A DNA stretch of 64,000 nucleotides from an uncultured Clostridia bacterium (GTDB lineage Bacteria; Bacillota; Clostridia; Christensenellales; Aristaeellaceae): assembly GCA_947166385.1 (NCBI GenBank), contig CAMVEB010000001.1, positions 248,001 through 312,000 on the forward strand, in the 5' to 3' direction. This document shows, piece after piece, positions 49,510 through 59,144 of this stretch. Numbering within the stretch: position 1 is the first letter of the stretch; the number at the start of each line of letters is the position of its first letter. The notes beneath the pieces were generated by a model. That model searched no databases and was not told the origin of the DNA. It saw nothing but the letters and a program-made list of their open reading frames with translations. The position numbers and the translations under genes were made by a program.

Positions 49510-50640
49510 TCAGAGAGTCTTTTCCAGCGCGGTTTTGCAATCCTTCAGCAGGTCGATAATGGGCAGATGCTGAGGGCACACGCCCTGGCACTGGCCGCAG
49601 GCAATGCATTCTCCAGCTTTTCCCCTGCCCTGCGTAACGATGGAATACTCCCGGAGCGTACGGAATTCCGGACTCCCCTTCCGTCGGTTCACAACATTGA
49701 AGATCTCCGGAATCGGGATATTCATCGGGCAGCCTTCCGTGCAGTAATGGCAGGCAGTACAGGGAATGGATTTATCCGCGTTCAGGGCGTCCTGCGCCTC
49801 GTGAATCAGCCGGTATTCCTCCTCTTTCAGTGGAATATCCCGAATCGACCGCAGATTGTCTTCCATCTGGCTGACATCGCTCATGCCGCTGAGCACCGCC
49901 AGGATGTTGTCCAGGCTGGCCGCGTACCGCAGCGCCCAGCTGGCGTAGGAGCGGCCGCTGCCTTCCCGGTCAAACACGGCTTTGACTTCCGGGATCGGAT
50001 TCGCCAGGATGCCGCCCTTCACCGGCTCCATGATAACCACGGGTTTGCCGTGCGCCTTGCATATTCCCCAGTTTTTCCTGGATGCCACGCCGGGATTTTC
50101 CCAGTCGGCATAGTTGATCTGCAGCTGCACGAACTCCGTTTCCGGGTGTTTCGTCAGCAGTTCCTCCAACAATTCCGGATCAGAATGGAAAGAAAACCCC
50201 CAGTGGCGGATCAGTCCCTTTTCCTTCTGTTCCCGGACAAAGTCCCACAGACCGTAATCTTCATATTTTTCGATGTTCGACCTCTGAATCGCGTGCAGAA
50301 GGTAGAAGTCAAGATAGCCTGCCCCCGTGCGTTCAAGGCTGGTAAAGAGTTCCTGCTTCGCGGTTTCCGCGTCCCGGACGCCGGCGGCATTCACGTTCAG
50401 TTTGGTGGCAAGCGTGTAGGCATTCCTGGGGAATCGGTCCGCAACCGCGGCCTTGAAGGCCGCTTCGCTTTCTCCTCCGTCATATACATAGGCGGTATCG
50501 AAATAGGTTCCGCCGGCTGCAATGAACTGGTCCGCCATCACGCAGACCTGTGGGACATCAATGCGTCCGTCCGCGAGCTTGGGAAGGCGCATGAGGCCAA
50601 AGCCCAGTTTGAATGGATTGATGTTGAACAATTCGTTCAT
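49510..50640 (-). CDS. Aldo/keto reductase with C-terminal ferredoxin domain
   Basis: 376 residues from the ATG at 50640 (GGAGG upstream). The AKR barrel has FGLMRLP, FDTAYVYDGGESE (catalytic Asp and Tyr), TKLN (Lys) and LLHAIQ (His). The C-terminus carries two 4Fe-4S motifs, CTACHYCTEGCP and CIACGQCQGVCP. This is the common anaerobe AKR-ferredoxin fusion (PF00248 plus Fer4). An open frame runs on past the start to 51909, but that part is antisense to the PfkB kinase. Confidence 0.92.
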   Translation of the reverse strand: MNELFNINPFKLGFGLMRLPKLADGRIDVPQVCVMADQFIAAGGTYFDTAYVYDGGESEAAFKAAVADRFPRNAYTLATKLNVNAAGVRDAETAKQELFTSLERTGAGYLDFYLLHAIQRSNIEKYEDYGLWDFVREQKEKGLIRHWGFSFHSDPELLEELLTKHPETEFVQLQINYADWENPGVASRKNWGICKAHGKPVVIMEPVKGGILANPIPEVKAVFDREGSGRSYASWALRYAASLDNILAVLSGMSDVSQMEDNLRSIRDIPLKEEEYRLIHEAQDALNADKSIPCTACHYCTEGCPMNIPIPEIFNVVNRRKGSPEFRTLREYSIVTQGRGKAGECIACGQCQGVCPQHLPIIDLLKDCKTALEKTL

Positions 50641-50713
50641 CCTGATACCTCCGTCTCTGTTTTTTCGCTTGTTTTTTCCATCATAGCCATGAAAATCCGT
50701 GATGTCAATCCCA

Positions 50714-50743
50714 TTGTGCATTCCCCGCTTTCTATGGTAAGAT
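50714..50743 (+). promoter_or_regulatory. Promoter of the PfkB kinase at 50773
   Basis: TTGTGC (50714-50719), 18-base spacer, TAAGAT (50738-50743), then AGAAGGGG and the ATG. A -35 of moderate quality. Confidence 0.5.
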
Positions 50744-50772
50744 GGTAAAAAAGCAGGAAAGAAGGGGATCCT

Positions 50773-51702
50773 ATGGGTATCGCGGTGATCGGGGCCATTT
50801 TTGTGGATATCAAAGGCTATCCTTCCAGCACTTATATCCCCGGCGGCAGGAACGCCGGCAAGGTCCGGTACGTGCACGGCGGTGTCAGCCGGAATATTGC
50901 GGAGGATTTGGGCAATCTCAGCCTGAATCCGTGTTTTCTTTCCCTGATCGATGAAAGCGGCACCGGCGAGGATGTCCTTCGCCGCCTCCGGGAGCATGGG
51001 GTGGATACACGCTATATCCGACGCGTTCCGGATGGCATGGGCGCCTGGCTCGCTGTCTTTGACAATTGCAATGATGTCTGTGCCTCCATCTCCAACCGGC
51101 CGGATCTGATGCCGCTGCTGGATACGCTGCATGAGTCCGGGAATGAGATCTTCCGTTCCGCCGACAGCGTTCTCCTGGAGCTGGATCTGGAGCAGCCCCT
51201 GGTGGAAGAAATCTACCGCCTGAAAAGTAAATACGGCACGCGCGTTTACGCGGCCGTATCGAATATCAACATTGCGCTGGATCGCCGGGAATACCTGCGG
51301 AATACGGATTGCTTCGTCTGCAACCGGCAGGAAGCCGGTATTCTCTTCTCCCGGGAGTTTGAAAATCAGGGTCCGGATTCCCTGGCCTCGCTGCTGGCTG
51401 GCTGTGTGGAGGACGGCAACATCCCCGCCATGGTCGTCACCCTGGGGGCGGACGGCGCGGTCTGGGCGGACCGGGAGGGGCGTTTCGGTGTCTGTCCTCC
51501 CCAGCAGGTTCCCGTGGCGGATACCACTGGCGCGGGCGATTCCTTCTTCGCGGGGGTTGCCGCCGGTCTGACCTATGGCAAGGATCTCTCCGAAGCCTGC
51601 GCTATCGGAACGCGCCTGGCCTCTTCCGTCATCTGCACCCTGGAGAATACCTGCCCGCGCTTCCTTCCCTCCGAGCTGGGGCTGAAGATTCCGGGGGATT
51701 AA
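50773..51702 (+). CDS. PfkB-family carbohydrate kinase
   Basis: 309 residues. GGRNAGKVRYVHGGVSRNIAEDL is the N-lobe sugar-binding glycine region, TLGADGAVWA and DTTGAGDSFFAGVAAGL the C-terminal signature with catalytic Asp. It belongs to the ribokinase/pseudouridine-kinase group; the GGVSRNIAE pattern resembles PsuK-like kinases. Ends four bases into the carboxylesterase gene on the other strand (convergent). Confidence 0.87.
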   Translation: MGIAVIGAIFVDIKGYPSSTYIPGGRNAGKVRYVHGGVSRNIAEDLGNLSLNPCFLSLIDESGTGEDVLRRLREHGVDTRYIRRVPDGMGAWLAVFDNCNDVCASISNRPDLMPLLDTLHESGNEIFRSADSVLLELDLEQPLVEEIYRLKSKYGTRVYAAVSNINIALDRREYLRNTDCFVCNRQEAGILFSREFENQGPDSLASLLAGCVEDGNIPAMVVTLGADGAVWADREGRFGVCPPQQVPVADTTGAGDSFFAGVAAGLTYGKDLSEACAIGTRLASSVICTLENTCPRFLPSELGLKIPGD

Positions 51703-53222
51703 ATCCCCCGCATTCTCTCCATAATCCGCTCCGTCAGGAACTGTTTCAGCGGGGACAGCGGTTCCGTCTCCGCTCTGGCCCCGTCTCCGGTAAACCGCAT
51801 GGTGCAGGGAGCTGCCGCGGACCAGGCCTGCCATTCCGGCAGCGTCTCCCCGTTCAGGTCCTTCCCGTTCGGATCTCCGCTGCTGATAAAGTTGCAGAAA
51901 TAGTCGCACATCTGCCGTGCCAGGTCATAATGCCTTCCCACGAAGGGGCGCCAGCACTTTGCCAGCGTTTCAAACCAGAACCACAGATCGGAGGAATGGA
52001 AGGTCCCGGGGTTGTCCCATCCGGGAATGTCCGGATCGAAGCAGTAGCAGTAACCTTTTTTCCCCTGCTCCGCCTTGTCTCCGAGAACGCCTTTCACGGT
52101 GCATTCAATTCCGCTCACAGGAGCATACCCGGCTTCCCCGGCTTTTTTCCGGCTCTCCGGAATTGCCAGAAAATTGTCTGCCTGTTCGCCGAACAGGCGT
52201 TTTGCCTCCCCGGCCAGTTCAGTCTCATCCTTTGCTTCGATGGTGTTCAGGAATTCGGAGGAGGTGTTTCCGGCCATCATGGCCACATCCTGGCACTTTC
52301 CTGCCCGGTAAAGAGCGATGGGGTCGCCGACGCAGAACAGGTCATCCTGCACCGTGAAGAAAGGCACATGGCTCTCCATATATTTTTCATAGCTCCGCTG
52401 CAGCGTCACCGCGTCCACCGCCCGGGCTTCCTTCAGGTTCCTGACCCCCAGGAAGGCAAAGAAATCCTCGCCTTTTTTCTCCGCGTCAGCCAGCTTCTCC
52501 GGCCGTCCGATCTCCCTGCGCAGATAGGGATCAAAGATCATCGCGCTCATGACGACCGCGTTGGAGAACAGACCGCTGTTCCCCGGGCAGGCCACCTGGG
52601 ACATGACGCTCCCGCCGCCGGCGCTCTGCCCGGCAATGGTCACCCGATCCGGATCCCCGCCGAAGGCGGCGATATTTCGCTGCACCCAGCGCAGGCCGGC
52701 CTGCTGATCCAGGTTGCCGAAATTGGCCGGAGCATCCGGCTGCTCCCGGGTAATCTCCGGGTGCGTCAGAAATCCCAGCGCTCCGACCCGGTAATTCACC
52801 GTCACCACGATGATCCCGCGCCGGGCGATCCGTTCCCCGTCAAACTCCATCTCCGCCGGATATCCGCACTGCAGACCGCCGCCGAAGAACCAGACCAGCA
52901 CCGGCTTTTTCTCATCAGCCTTTTTGGCGTTAGTCCAGATGTTCAGGTACAGGCAGTCCTCGCCCATCGGGATTTCCGGATCCACATGCCATTCCCGGCA
53001 GTAGATGTCGTCTCCCAGTCCTGGAATCCACTGCATCGAGATCGGGGCAAACCGGGACGTGTCCCGTACGCCGGCCCAGTTTTCGCAGGGCTGCGGAGCC
53101 CGCCAGCGGTTTTTCCCGGTCGGCGGCGCGGCAAAAGGAATCCCCTTGAAGGCTGTAATGCGCGGATCCGCCGCTTCGATTCCGCGAACCCAGCCGTTTT
53201 CCGTCTTAACCTGTCTCAGCAT
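51699..53222 (-). CDS. Type-B carboxylesterase
   Basis: 507 residues from the ATG at 53222 (GGAGG within the end of the previous gene, seven-base overlap). FKGIPFAAPPTGKNRW, EDCLYLNIW, VLVWFFGGGL (oxyanion hole) and the nucleophile IAGQSAGGGS; acid in NTSSEFLN and His in FHSSDLWFWF. No signal peptide, so it acts in the cytoplasm. Coupled to a beta-helix protein and a sugar importer, it probably removes acyl or methyl esters from imported plant-polysaccharide fragments (inference). Confidence 0.9.
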   Translation of the reverse strand: MLRQVKTENGWVRGIEAADPRITAFKGIPFAAPPTGKNRWRAPQPCENWAGVRDTSRFAPISMQWIPGLGDDIYCREWHVDPEIPMGEDCLYLNIWTNAKKADEKKPVLVWFFGGGLQCGYPAEMEFDGERIARRGIIVVTVNYRVGALGFLTHPEITREQPDAPANFGNLDQQAGLRWVQRNIAAFGGDPDRVTIAGQSAGGGSVMSQVACPGNSGLFSNAVVMSAMIFDPYLRREIGRPEKLADAEKKGEDFFAFLGVRNLKEARAVDAVTLQRSYEKYMESHVPFFTVQDDLFCVGDPIALYRAGKCQDVAMMAGNTSSEFLNTIEAKDETELAGEAKRLFGEQADNFLAIPESRKKAGEAGYAPVSGIECTVKGVLGDKAEQGKKGYCYCFDPDIPGWDNPGTFHSSDLWFWFETLAKCWRPFVGRHYDLARQMCDYFCNFISSGDPNGKDLNGETLPEWQAWSAAAPCTMRFTGDGARAETEPLSPLKQFLTERIMERMRGI

Positions 53223-55135
53223 GGTTCCATCCTCCAATTCTCAAACGGTCCCGGCAGGACCGCTGTCCGTTCCTCTCCCGGCAGATCCGGATCCGCGGTG
53301 ACCTTCTGTACTTCCGCCGGGTCCTGGATCAGATTCAGGCGTTCCAGATCCCTGCGGAACCCGAAAGGCGCGTCCGCCGCTTTCCGGAAAGTTGCCTCTC
53401 CTGTTTCCTCATCCATTTCGATATCAAACCATCCGTTCTGTCCTTCCCGGTCAAAGCCCAGGAATTCCTTCCAGGACGGCAGATCCAGGCAGACTTCCGG
53501 CTCCGGATACATCACGCGCAGATAGCCTCCCCGCATGCGCACATACAGATTGCCTTCCGCGGTATTGTCCCGCGTCGGAAAATCGATGGCGGCCTCCCCG
53601 CAGTCATAGAAAATATTGTTGATGATTTTCGCGTCCCGGGAGGTTCCGCCCCGGTGCGTCCCGTGCATCCGGAAGGGCACCGGCTTGAGGTAATACCCGC
53701 TGTGGCGGCATTTCCCGATCAGGTTGTGTGATACATGCAGCCGGTCTGTTCCCTCGCCGTAGACACCGTACCCGTTGACCGTGTCGTTCTCCCGCAGCTT
53801 GTACCATCCGGAAGAGCCCGGCTCCTGCGGCACCTTGCCCGGATCGAACCGTCCTTCCACGTTCCAGATGATGTTGTGGTCGATCAGGTTGATGCCGTCC
53901 CGGGTGCATTCGATGAAAATCGCTTCCCGCTGCTCAATCCCGTCCAGGAACAGGTTCCCGGTAATCCGGTTGTTCTCGTTTCCGCAGTCCAGCCACAGAT
54001 GATCCGCCCGGAATGTCTTCCGGAAAACATTGTTCCGGATCAGTCCGTTGACGCTGTTGTGCAGCTTGATTGCGCCGGCTTCCCAGCTCAGCTCCATCTT
54101 CTGCCATCCAGTGCCTTCGATTAGGTTGCCCTCAATCAGCATCCGCTCCGCGAACATTCCAGCGATCCCGCAGACGCCCGCGTCCCGGATCCGGCAGTTC
54201 CGGATCACGCTGTATCCGATGATCTCCTCCGGTGTATGGGTATGATGCCAGCATTCGTGCCCCACATCGATGGCCACCCCGTTGGACCAGTTGACCTCGC
54301 AGTCTTCAATGACCCAGTGGTGTCCCCGGTACGCGGAAATCGCGCCGCGCTGGGGCACCGGCGCGCCGGTCGCGGCATGCTCGCAGATCAGGCCTTTCAC
54401 GCGGATATAGGAAAGGAAGGGCTTTCTCGGCGCGAAGCATTGCTCTCGCACCGTCACCTCGATCCGGTGATCCTTTGGATCCGCGTCGCCAGCCAGGCGG
54501 AAATGCACCTTCTGTCCGTTTGCTTCCACCCAGTAGGTGTTTTCCCTGTCCCCCATCTGGTTGTACAGCGCCACCTGCGTCAGCGGTTTCCCGTCGCAGA
54601 ACACACAGCCCCGCCGGTTCAGATAGGTGGTCATGTCCGTCTTGTCGTATTCGATAAAAAGCCTGTCGTGCAGGATGTTCACCGCGCAGAACGGATTGTA
54701 TCCGCGGAACAGATCCGGATCCAGATCATATTCCCAGATGCGGAGATCCTCCGGCTGCGGTACACCCCACCCCCGGTGGATCATCCACCCCTCGCTCGGG
54801 ATGAAGTCCGTCACCTCCTCCGAGGCGCGGATCACCACCGGTCCGTCCCCGTAGGCTTCATATGATACCGGATGCTCCGGCCCAGTTCCGCCGGCACCGG
54901 GGCTCACGCATTCCCGGTAGATCCCGGCATGGATCCGGACGCGGGTTCCCGGACCCGCTTCAGAGGCAGCGCGGCTGATTGTCCGGAAAGGCTTTCCCTC
55001 GCTGCCGTCGTTATCATCTGACGCAGCCGGATCAGAGCCGTTGACAAACAATTCATGTTCCCACACGGGATCTTTCTCCCAGAACTCAAAGGATCTGCCG
55101 TCCGGCAGGAGCGCTGATAGATCTTTCTGCGTCAT
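53216..55135 (-). CDS. Cytoplasmic right-handed parallel beta-helix protein (pectate-lyase-like fold)
   Basis: 639 residues, AAAGGAG upstream. The N-terminal FVNGSDPAASDDNDGSEGKPFRTI is the start typical of DUF1565/beta-helix proteins; PbH1-type coils follow from about 250 to 560 (VIRNCRIRDAGVCGIAG, MLIEGNLIEG, NGLIRNNVFRK, NRITGNLFLDG, NLIDHNIIWN, LHVSHNLIG, AKIINNIFYD). No signal peptide, so it works on imported oligosaccharides, probably as a lyase, hydrolase or epimerase; the catalytic residues cannot be assigned. Downstream of the importer genes and a terminator, upstream of the esterase. Confidence 0.82.
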   Translation of the reverse strand: MTQKDLSALLPDGRSFEFWEKDPVWEHELFVNGSDPAASDDNDGSEGKPFRTISRAASEAGPGTRVRIHAGIYRECVSPGAGGTGPEHPVSYEAYGDGPVVIRASEEVTDFIPSEGWMIHRGWGVPQPEDLRIWEYDLDPDLFRGYNPFCAVNILHDRLFIEYDKTDMTTYLNRRGCVFCDGKPLTQVALYNQMGDRENTYWVEANGQKVHFRLAGDADPKDHRIEVTVREQCFAPRKPFLSYIRVKGLICEHAATGAPVPQRGAISAYRGHHWVIEDCEVNWSNGVAIDVGHECWHHTHTPEEIIGYSVIRNCRIRDAGVCGIAGMFAERMLIEGNLIEGTGWQKMELSWEAGAIKLHNSVNGLIRNNVFRKTFRADHLWLDCGNENNRITGNLFLDGIEQREAIFIECTRDGINLIDHNIIWNVEGRFDPGKVPQEPGSSGWYKLRENDTVNGYGVYGEGTDRLHVSHNLIGKCRHSGYYLKPVPFRMHGTHRGGTSRDAKIINNIFYDCGEAAIDFPTRDNTAEGNLYVRMRGGYLRVMYPEPEVCLDLPSWKEFLGFDREGQNGWFDIEMDEETGEATFRKAADAPFGFRRDLERLNLIQDPAEVQKVTADPDLPGEERTAVLPGPFENWRMEPC

Positions 55136-55160
55136 CGGATAACTCTCCTTTATGCTGTTG

Positions 55161-55188
55161 AAAAGGGGCGCTCCGTGAGGAGCGCCCC
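55161..55188 (-). terminator. Terminator between solute-binding protein and beta-helix genes
   Basis: Minus strand GGGCGCTCC-TCAC-GGAGCGCCC followed by CTTTT. Partial readthrough would give high binding-protein and lower enzyme expression. Confidence 0.85.
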
Positions 55189-55224
55189 CGGAAGGGTTAC
55201 AGATATATGTCTGACAGAGTCAGA

Positions 55225-56910
55225 TTACTGCGCGGCAGCAGCGGCAGCTGCTTTGGCATCGACTTCAACCTGCCATACGCCGCAGTCATACTCATACAGC
55301 TCTTTGTAGCCGAAACCATCCATCTTTTCGACCATTTCGTCCCACAGGGCGTCAAACTCCGCCTCATCCTTGGCGAAGATCATCTTCCAGGTGTAGGAGC
55401 ACAGCTGCTTGTTCACATCTTCACGCTTGGTCTGGATGTCCAGGCTGTCTTCCGGCGGAGCAAATCCGACAGAGGGGCTGGGCGTCAGCATACCGTTCGC
55501 GAGCATATACTCAACGGGAGTCGTTGCACCGAACTTCTCCTGCCAGCCGGCCTTGGTCTTGTCGTTCTCTCTCTCCCATGCCTGATAGGACTTCCAGAAC
55601 TTGAAGGGGAAGCGCTCGCCGTTGTCGGGGTTCACGCAGATGGAAGAACCGATCCACTGGTTGATCGCGTTGTTGCCATCGCTGTATCCGCCGCCGCCGT
55701 ATTCTTCCGGAACTTCCAGGTTCAGAGCCAGGGCGTCGTCCCGCAGCAGGGTGAAGGTGCCGTCTTCATTCTTGGAGTAGTTCAGGCCTTCAAGACCGAC
55801 ATGCTGGAAGGTCATGCCTTCGGGGCTGGCATACCAGTCGAGGAACTTCAGGATCAGGTCATACTTGTCGCCTTCGACCTTGGAGCCAACGGCCCAGACG
55901 CGGTCAGCGCCGAAGTAACGGTCAGCGTCAGCATAGAAGTTCATGTCAGCAACGGGGATGAAGATGAAGGTGGAGCCTTCCGCCTTGTATTCAGCGGTGT
56001 TGGAGAAACCAACCTGCCAGCTGTACCACAGCAGGTCCACCTGACGGGCGGACAGCTTCGCGGCCACAGCGTTCCAGTCCTGCTCGCCGGATTCCGGATC
56101 AACCAGGCCCATCTGATTCGCTTTGAAGAGGAACTTGGCGATCTTGTAGTAGGCGTTGTCCTTGTTGTAGATCTCAGAGAAGGTTCCGTCGGGCTTCAGG
56201 ATCGCGGAACCCTTGATCTTTTCGTTGTACCAGGTGGTCAGCTGAACCACGTTGGCGATACCGATCATGTTGTCATTGCCGTCCCAGTCAGCCCAGAGGG
56301 AGAAGGGATAAGCTTTCGCGTCGCCTTCGGTGGGATGGATCTCATGGATCTTGGCCAGCACATCCAGCAGGCCGTCCAGGTCCTTGATCTCGGGAGCGCC
56401 GACAGCCTGATACAGATCCCAGCGCAGCTGCGGGCTGGAATAGATCACGTCATCGGTCAGGGTGGAGGGAGAAGTATCGGTCATCTCGGCGGGGATGCCG
56501 TAGTACTTTCCATCTTCACCGGTCAGTTCCTTGTTGTAAACATCGATCTGATTCTTGAACCGCATGAGGTTCTCACAGTTGGCGATCTCATCAATGGGCC
56601 GGATGAGGCCTTCAGCGATCAGCGTATTGACCTTGCTCTTGTCGACGATCACGATATCGCCCAGATCACCGTCCATGGCGCGGGTCGTATAGACTTCGTT
56701 GCCGACGACCTGAGGAGCAATGATGTTCAGTTCAATGTTGAACCGATCCTTCACAACCTTGGCAAACCAGCCGGACTGGGTGCCTTGATAGTTCGCAGCC
56801 TCATCGTAGAACGTGATGACGATAGGTTCCTCGCCTTCCGCCATCGCGCTGACGGATACCAGGCTCAGGAGCATGGCGATCGTCAGCAGAACAGACAGTA
56901 ACCGTTTCAT
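55225..56910 (-). CDS. Extracellular sugar-binding protein of an LplA/YtcQ-type ABC importer
   Basis: 561 residues, AAGGAGG upstream. Signal peptide (cleavage near AMAEGEE) without the lipobox cysteine normally seen in this family. EPIVITFYDEAANYQG, VNTLIAEGLIRPIDE, GKYYGIPAE and WADWDGNDNMIG fit the large solute-binding proteins paired with LplB/YtcP permeases. The C-terminus ends in an alanine run (AKAAAAAAAQ). Lack of a lipid anchor is odd for a Gram-positive importer and could mean a soluble or loosely held binding protein. Confidence 0.88.
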   Translation of the reverse strand: MKRLLSVLLTIAMLLSLVSVSAMAEGEEPIVITFYDEAANYQGTQSGWFAKVVKDRFNIELNIIAPQVVGNEVYTTRAMDGDLGDIVIVDKSKVNTLIAEGLIRPIDEIANCENLMRFKNQIDVYNKELTGEDGKYYGIPAEMTDTSPSTLTDDVIYSSPQLRWDLYQAVGAPEIKDLDGLLDVLAKIHEIHPTEGDAKAYPFSLWADWDGNDNMIGIANVVQLTTWYNEKIKGSAILKPDGTFSEIYNKDNAYYKIAKFLFKANQMGLVDPESGEQDWNAVAAKLSARQVDLLWYSWQVGFSNTAEYKAEGSTFIFIPVADMNFYADADRYFGADRVWAVGSKVEGDKYDLILKFLDWYASPEGMTFQHVGLEGLNYSKNEDGTFTLLRDDALALNLEVPEEYGGGGYSDGNNAINQWIGSSICVNPDNGERFPFKFWKSYQAWERENDKTKAGWQEKFGATTPVEYMLANGMLTPSPSVGFAPPEDSLDIQTKREDVNKQLCSYTWKMIFAKDEAEFDALWDEMVEKMDGFGYKELYEYDCGVWQVEVDAKAAAAAAAQ

Positions 56911-56960
56911 GTAGTGTACCCTCCTTTTTTTTATAATAAAGGCTCTCTTGCCTTTATTTC

Positions 56961-57923
56961 TCAGCCTTTCACGGCGCCGATCATAATGCCCTTGGTAAAG
57001 AACCGCTGGAAGAACGGGTAGATCATCATGACGGGAAGCACGACAACGACCGTGACCGTCATGCGAATGGAGGTCGCGGTAGCGGCCTGCGCCAGAATCG
57101 CCGCCGCTGCGGACGAACTGGTGCTGCTGTTCACCAGCGCCTTCAGACTGCTGGCCCTGTTGATGTACTGATACAGCTGGAACTGCAGGGTGAACAGCTT
57201 CTCATCCGTCATCAGCAGAAGCGTATCCTGGAAAGAGTTCCAGTGCGCAACCGCTGCAAAGATCGCAATGGTGGCGAGGATCGGCTTGATGACCGGCAGC
57301 ATAATCTGCCAGAATACCCGCATCGTCCCGGCTCCGTCGATTTCCGCCGCCTCCTGGAGTTCTTTCGGAACACTTTCGCAATACGTCTTGCACAGAATGA
57401 TATAGAACGGCTGAACGACCATCGGGAAGATATATCCCCAGAAATTGTTGGTCAGCCCCAGCAGTCTCATCGTCAGGTACCACGGAATGACCCCGGCATT
57501 GAAATACATCGTTGCGACGACAAACCGATACCAGAATTTCCGTTTCCAGAGCGTTTCCCGTGTGAACATATATCCCAGGAACGCCGCCACAATCACAATC
57601 AGGACTGTACCGATCACCGTTCTCATGACGGAGATATAGGCAGCATTGGACAGCCCGGGAATATTGGCAAGGTTCTTGTAGTTTGTGAAATGGATCTCCA
57701 TCGGATAAAAGATCACCTTGCCGCTGTCGCTCAGGTTGTTCGCGCTGATGGAGTTGATAATGATATAGTAGAAGGGGTAAACGCACACGAACGCAAAGAA
57801 CGCATAGACAACATAGGTAATGAAACTGATTACATAGTCACCTGCTGTGCGTTGGATCTTCTTGGCATGTTTGTTGTTCTTCCCCATGGATTTGTCTGTC
57901 GCCGCATAAGCTTTTTCAGTCAC
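56961..57923 (-). CDS. ytcP: ABC sugar permease, YtcP/MalG type
   Basis: 320 residues, GTG start with AAAGGGGGG upstream (an ATG 12 codons in is possible). Six hydrophobic helices; the ATPase-contact loop EAAEIDGAGTMRVFWQIMLP is the EAA motif. The pair partner is the LplB-like permease 36 bases upstream. No ATPase gene is present, so a shared MsmK-like ATPase elsewhere is expected. Confidence 0.9.
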   Translation of the reverse strand: MTEKAYAATDKSMGKNNKHAKKIQRTAGDYVISFITYVVYAFFAFVCVYPFYYIIINSISANNLSDSGKVIFYPMEIHFTNYKNLANIPGLSNAAYISVMRTVIGTVLIVIVAAFLGYMFTRETLWKRKFWYRFVVATMYFNAGVIPWYLTMRLLGLTNNFWGYIFPMVVQPFYIILCKTYCESVPKELQEAAEIDGAGTMRVFWQIMLPVIKPILATIAIFAAVAHWNSFQDTLLLMTDEKLFTLQFQLYQYINRASSLKALVNSSTSSSAAAAILAQAATATSIRMTVTVVVVLPVMMIYPFFQRFFTKGIMIGAVKG

Positions 57924-57959
57924 GCCGTTTCCCCCCTTTCTGTTTTCTTTCCGTTCGGA

Positions 57960-58868
57960 TCAGATAAAGGACTCTCCGCGGATCAGTTTGGAGGCAGTGT
58001 TTGCCCCGGTCAGCAGGAAAATGCTGACAATACTCTTGAGGATGCTGATCGCGGTGGCTAACGGATAATTGCCGCGTCCTGCCGTAGCGTAGTTATACAC
58101 ATACAGATCCAACACTTCGATCCAATCCCGGTTGAAATCGTTCTGGAACACATAGTACTGCTCCATGCCGTTGGACAGGAAACTGGCGATATTCAGCATC
58201 ACGATGACAAAATATGTCGGCAGGATGCAGGGAATGATGATATGCCAGATGACTTTCATCCGGGTCGCTCCGTCGACCTTGGCCGCTTCAATCATCTGCT
58301 CGTCAATGCCCGCGATAGCCGCCAGGTACATAATCGCGGCCCATCCGGCATTCTTCCATGTCAGCCACAGCCACATCCGGAACCACACATGATCCGAGGA
58401 TTTCAGGAAAGAAATCGGTTCTGTAATCACGCCCAGATCCTGAAGCACCTTGTTCACCGCACCGTTGGAGCCGAACACATGGAAAGCGATGGAGAACACC
58501 AGAACCCAGGAAATAAAATTGGGCAGAGTTGTCGCTGTCTGAACAAATTTGCGGTAGGGTTTGCTTTTGATTTCATTAAGAAATACCGCGAAAATCATCG
58601 GGAACCAGCTGAACAGCAAAGAGATACCGCTCATGGCCAGCGTGTTCCGCATGACACGGATGACATCTGCCGTCTTCACCGGATTGGAGAAAAGGCTGAT
58701 GAACCACTTGAATCCAACGTATGTTTCACTGCTGATCGGCTTCGGCGGAACAAAGTCATGGAAAGCATACACCCAGCCATACAGCGGGAAATAGGAAAAA
58801 ACACCGACCAGCAGGATAAATGGCAGGATATAAAGAAACTCGATGTAAGATCTCTTCTTCTTGCTCAT
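57960..58868 (-). CDS. lplB: ABC sugar permease, LplB type
   Basis: 302 residues with six helices and the EAA motif EAAKVDGATRMKVIWHIIIP. The PLYGWVYAFHDFVPPK start is typical of LplB/YtcO-like permeases for plant-derived oligosaccharides. First gene of the importer operon behind the promoter/cre at 58960-58988, divergent from the AraC regulator. Confidence 0.9.
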   Translation of the reverse strand: MSKKKRSYIEFLYILPFILLVGVFSYFPLYGWVYAFHDFVPPKPISSETYVGFKWFISLFSNPVKTADVIRVMRNTLAMSGISLLFSWFPMIFAVFLNEIKSKPYRKFVQTATTLPNFISWVLVFSIAFHVFGSNGAVNKVLQDLGVITEPISFLKSSDHVWFRMWLWLTWKNAGWAAIMYLAAIAGIDEQMIEAAKVDGATRMKVIWHIIIPCILPTYFVIVMLNIASFLSNGMEQYYVFQNDFNRDWIEVLDLYVYNYATAGRGNYPLATAISILKSIVSIFLLTGANTASKLIRGESFI

Positions 58869-58959
58869 CTGCTCACATCCTTCATGATCCGCTTACCGGA
58901 AGTCTCATCGCTTGATTAACTCAGGTGCTCAGTTTTTGCTCTCTCCATGTACAAATCTA

Positions 58960-58988
58960 TTTATAGCAGGATATGACAGCGCTTACAA
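58960..58988 (-). promoter_or_regulatory. Importer promoter overlapping a catabolite-response element (cre)
   Basis: Minus strand TTGTAA (58988-58983), 17-base spacer, TATAAA (58965-58960). The sequence TTGTAAGCGCTGTCA (58988-58974) matches the CcpA cre consensus WTGNNARCGNWWWCA at 14 of 15 positions and covers the -35 box, so glucose repression of this locus is likely. Confidence 0.7.
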
Positions 58989-59144
58989 TACATTTTTCGT
59001 AAAAACATGGGACAAAAATATCTTTCTTTATACGCCGAACTGTTTCATTTTTGTATTTTATGGTTTATAATCTGTCAGAACATCCTTTTTTTCGATCCGG
59101 AACGGACAAAAATCTCCGGACCAGAATCTTTCGGGAGGTCTTCC

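Noticed and set aside
50641..51909. Very long minus-strand open frame continuing upstream of the aldo/keto reductase
   Set aside because: It is exactly antisense to the PfkB kinase, matches no family, and the reductase has its own start and ribosome binding site at 50640.
55207..56901. 564-codon plus-strand open frame
   Set aside because: Antisense shadow of the sugar-binding protein gene.
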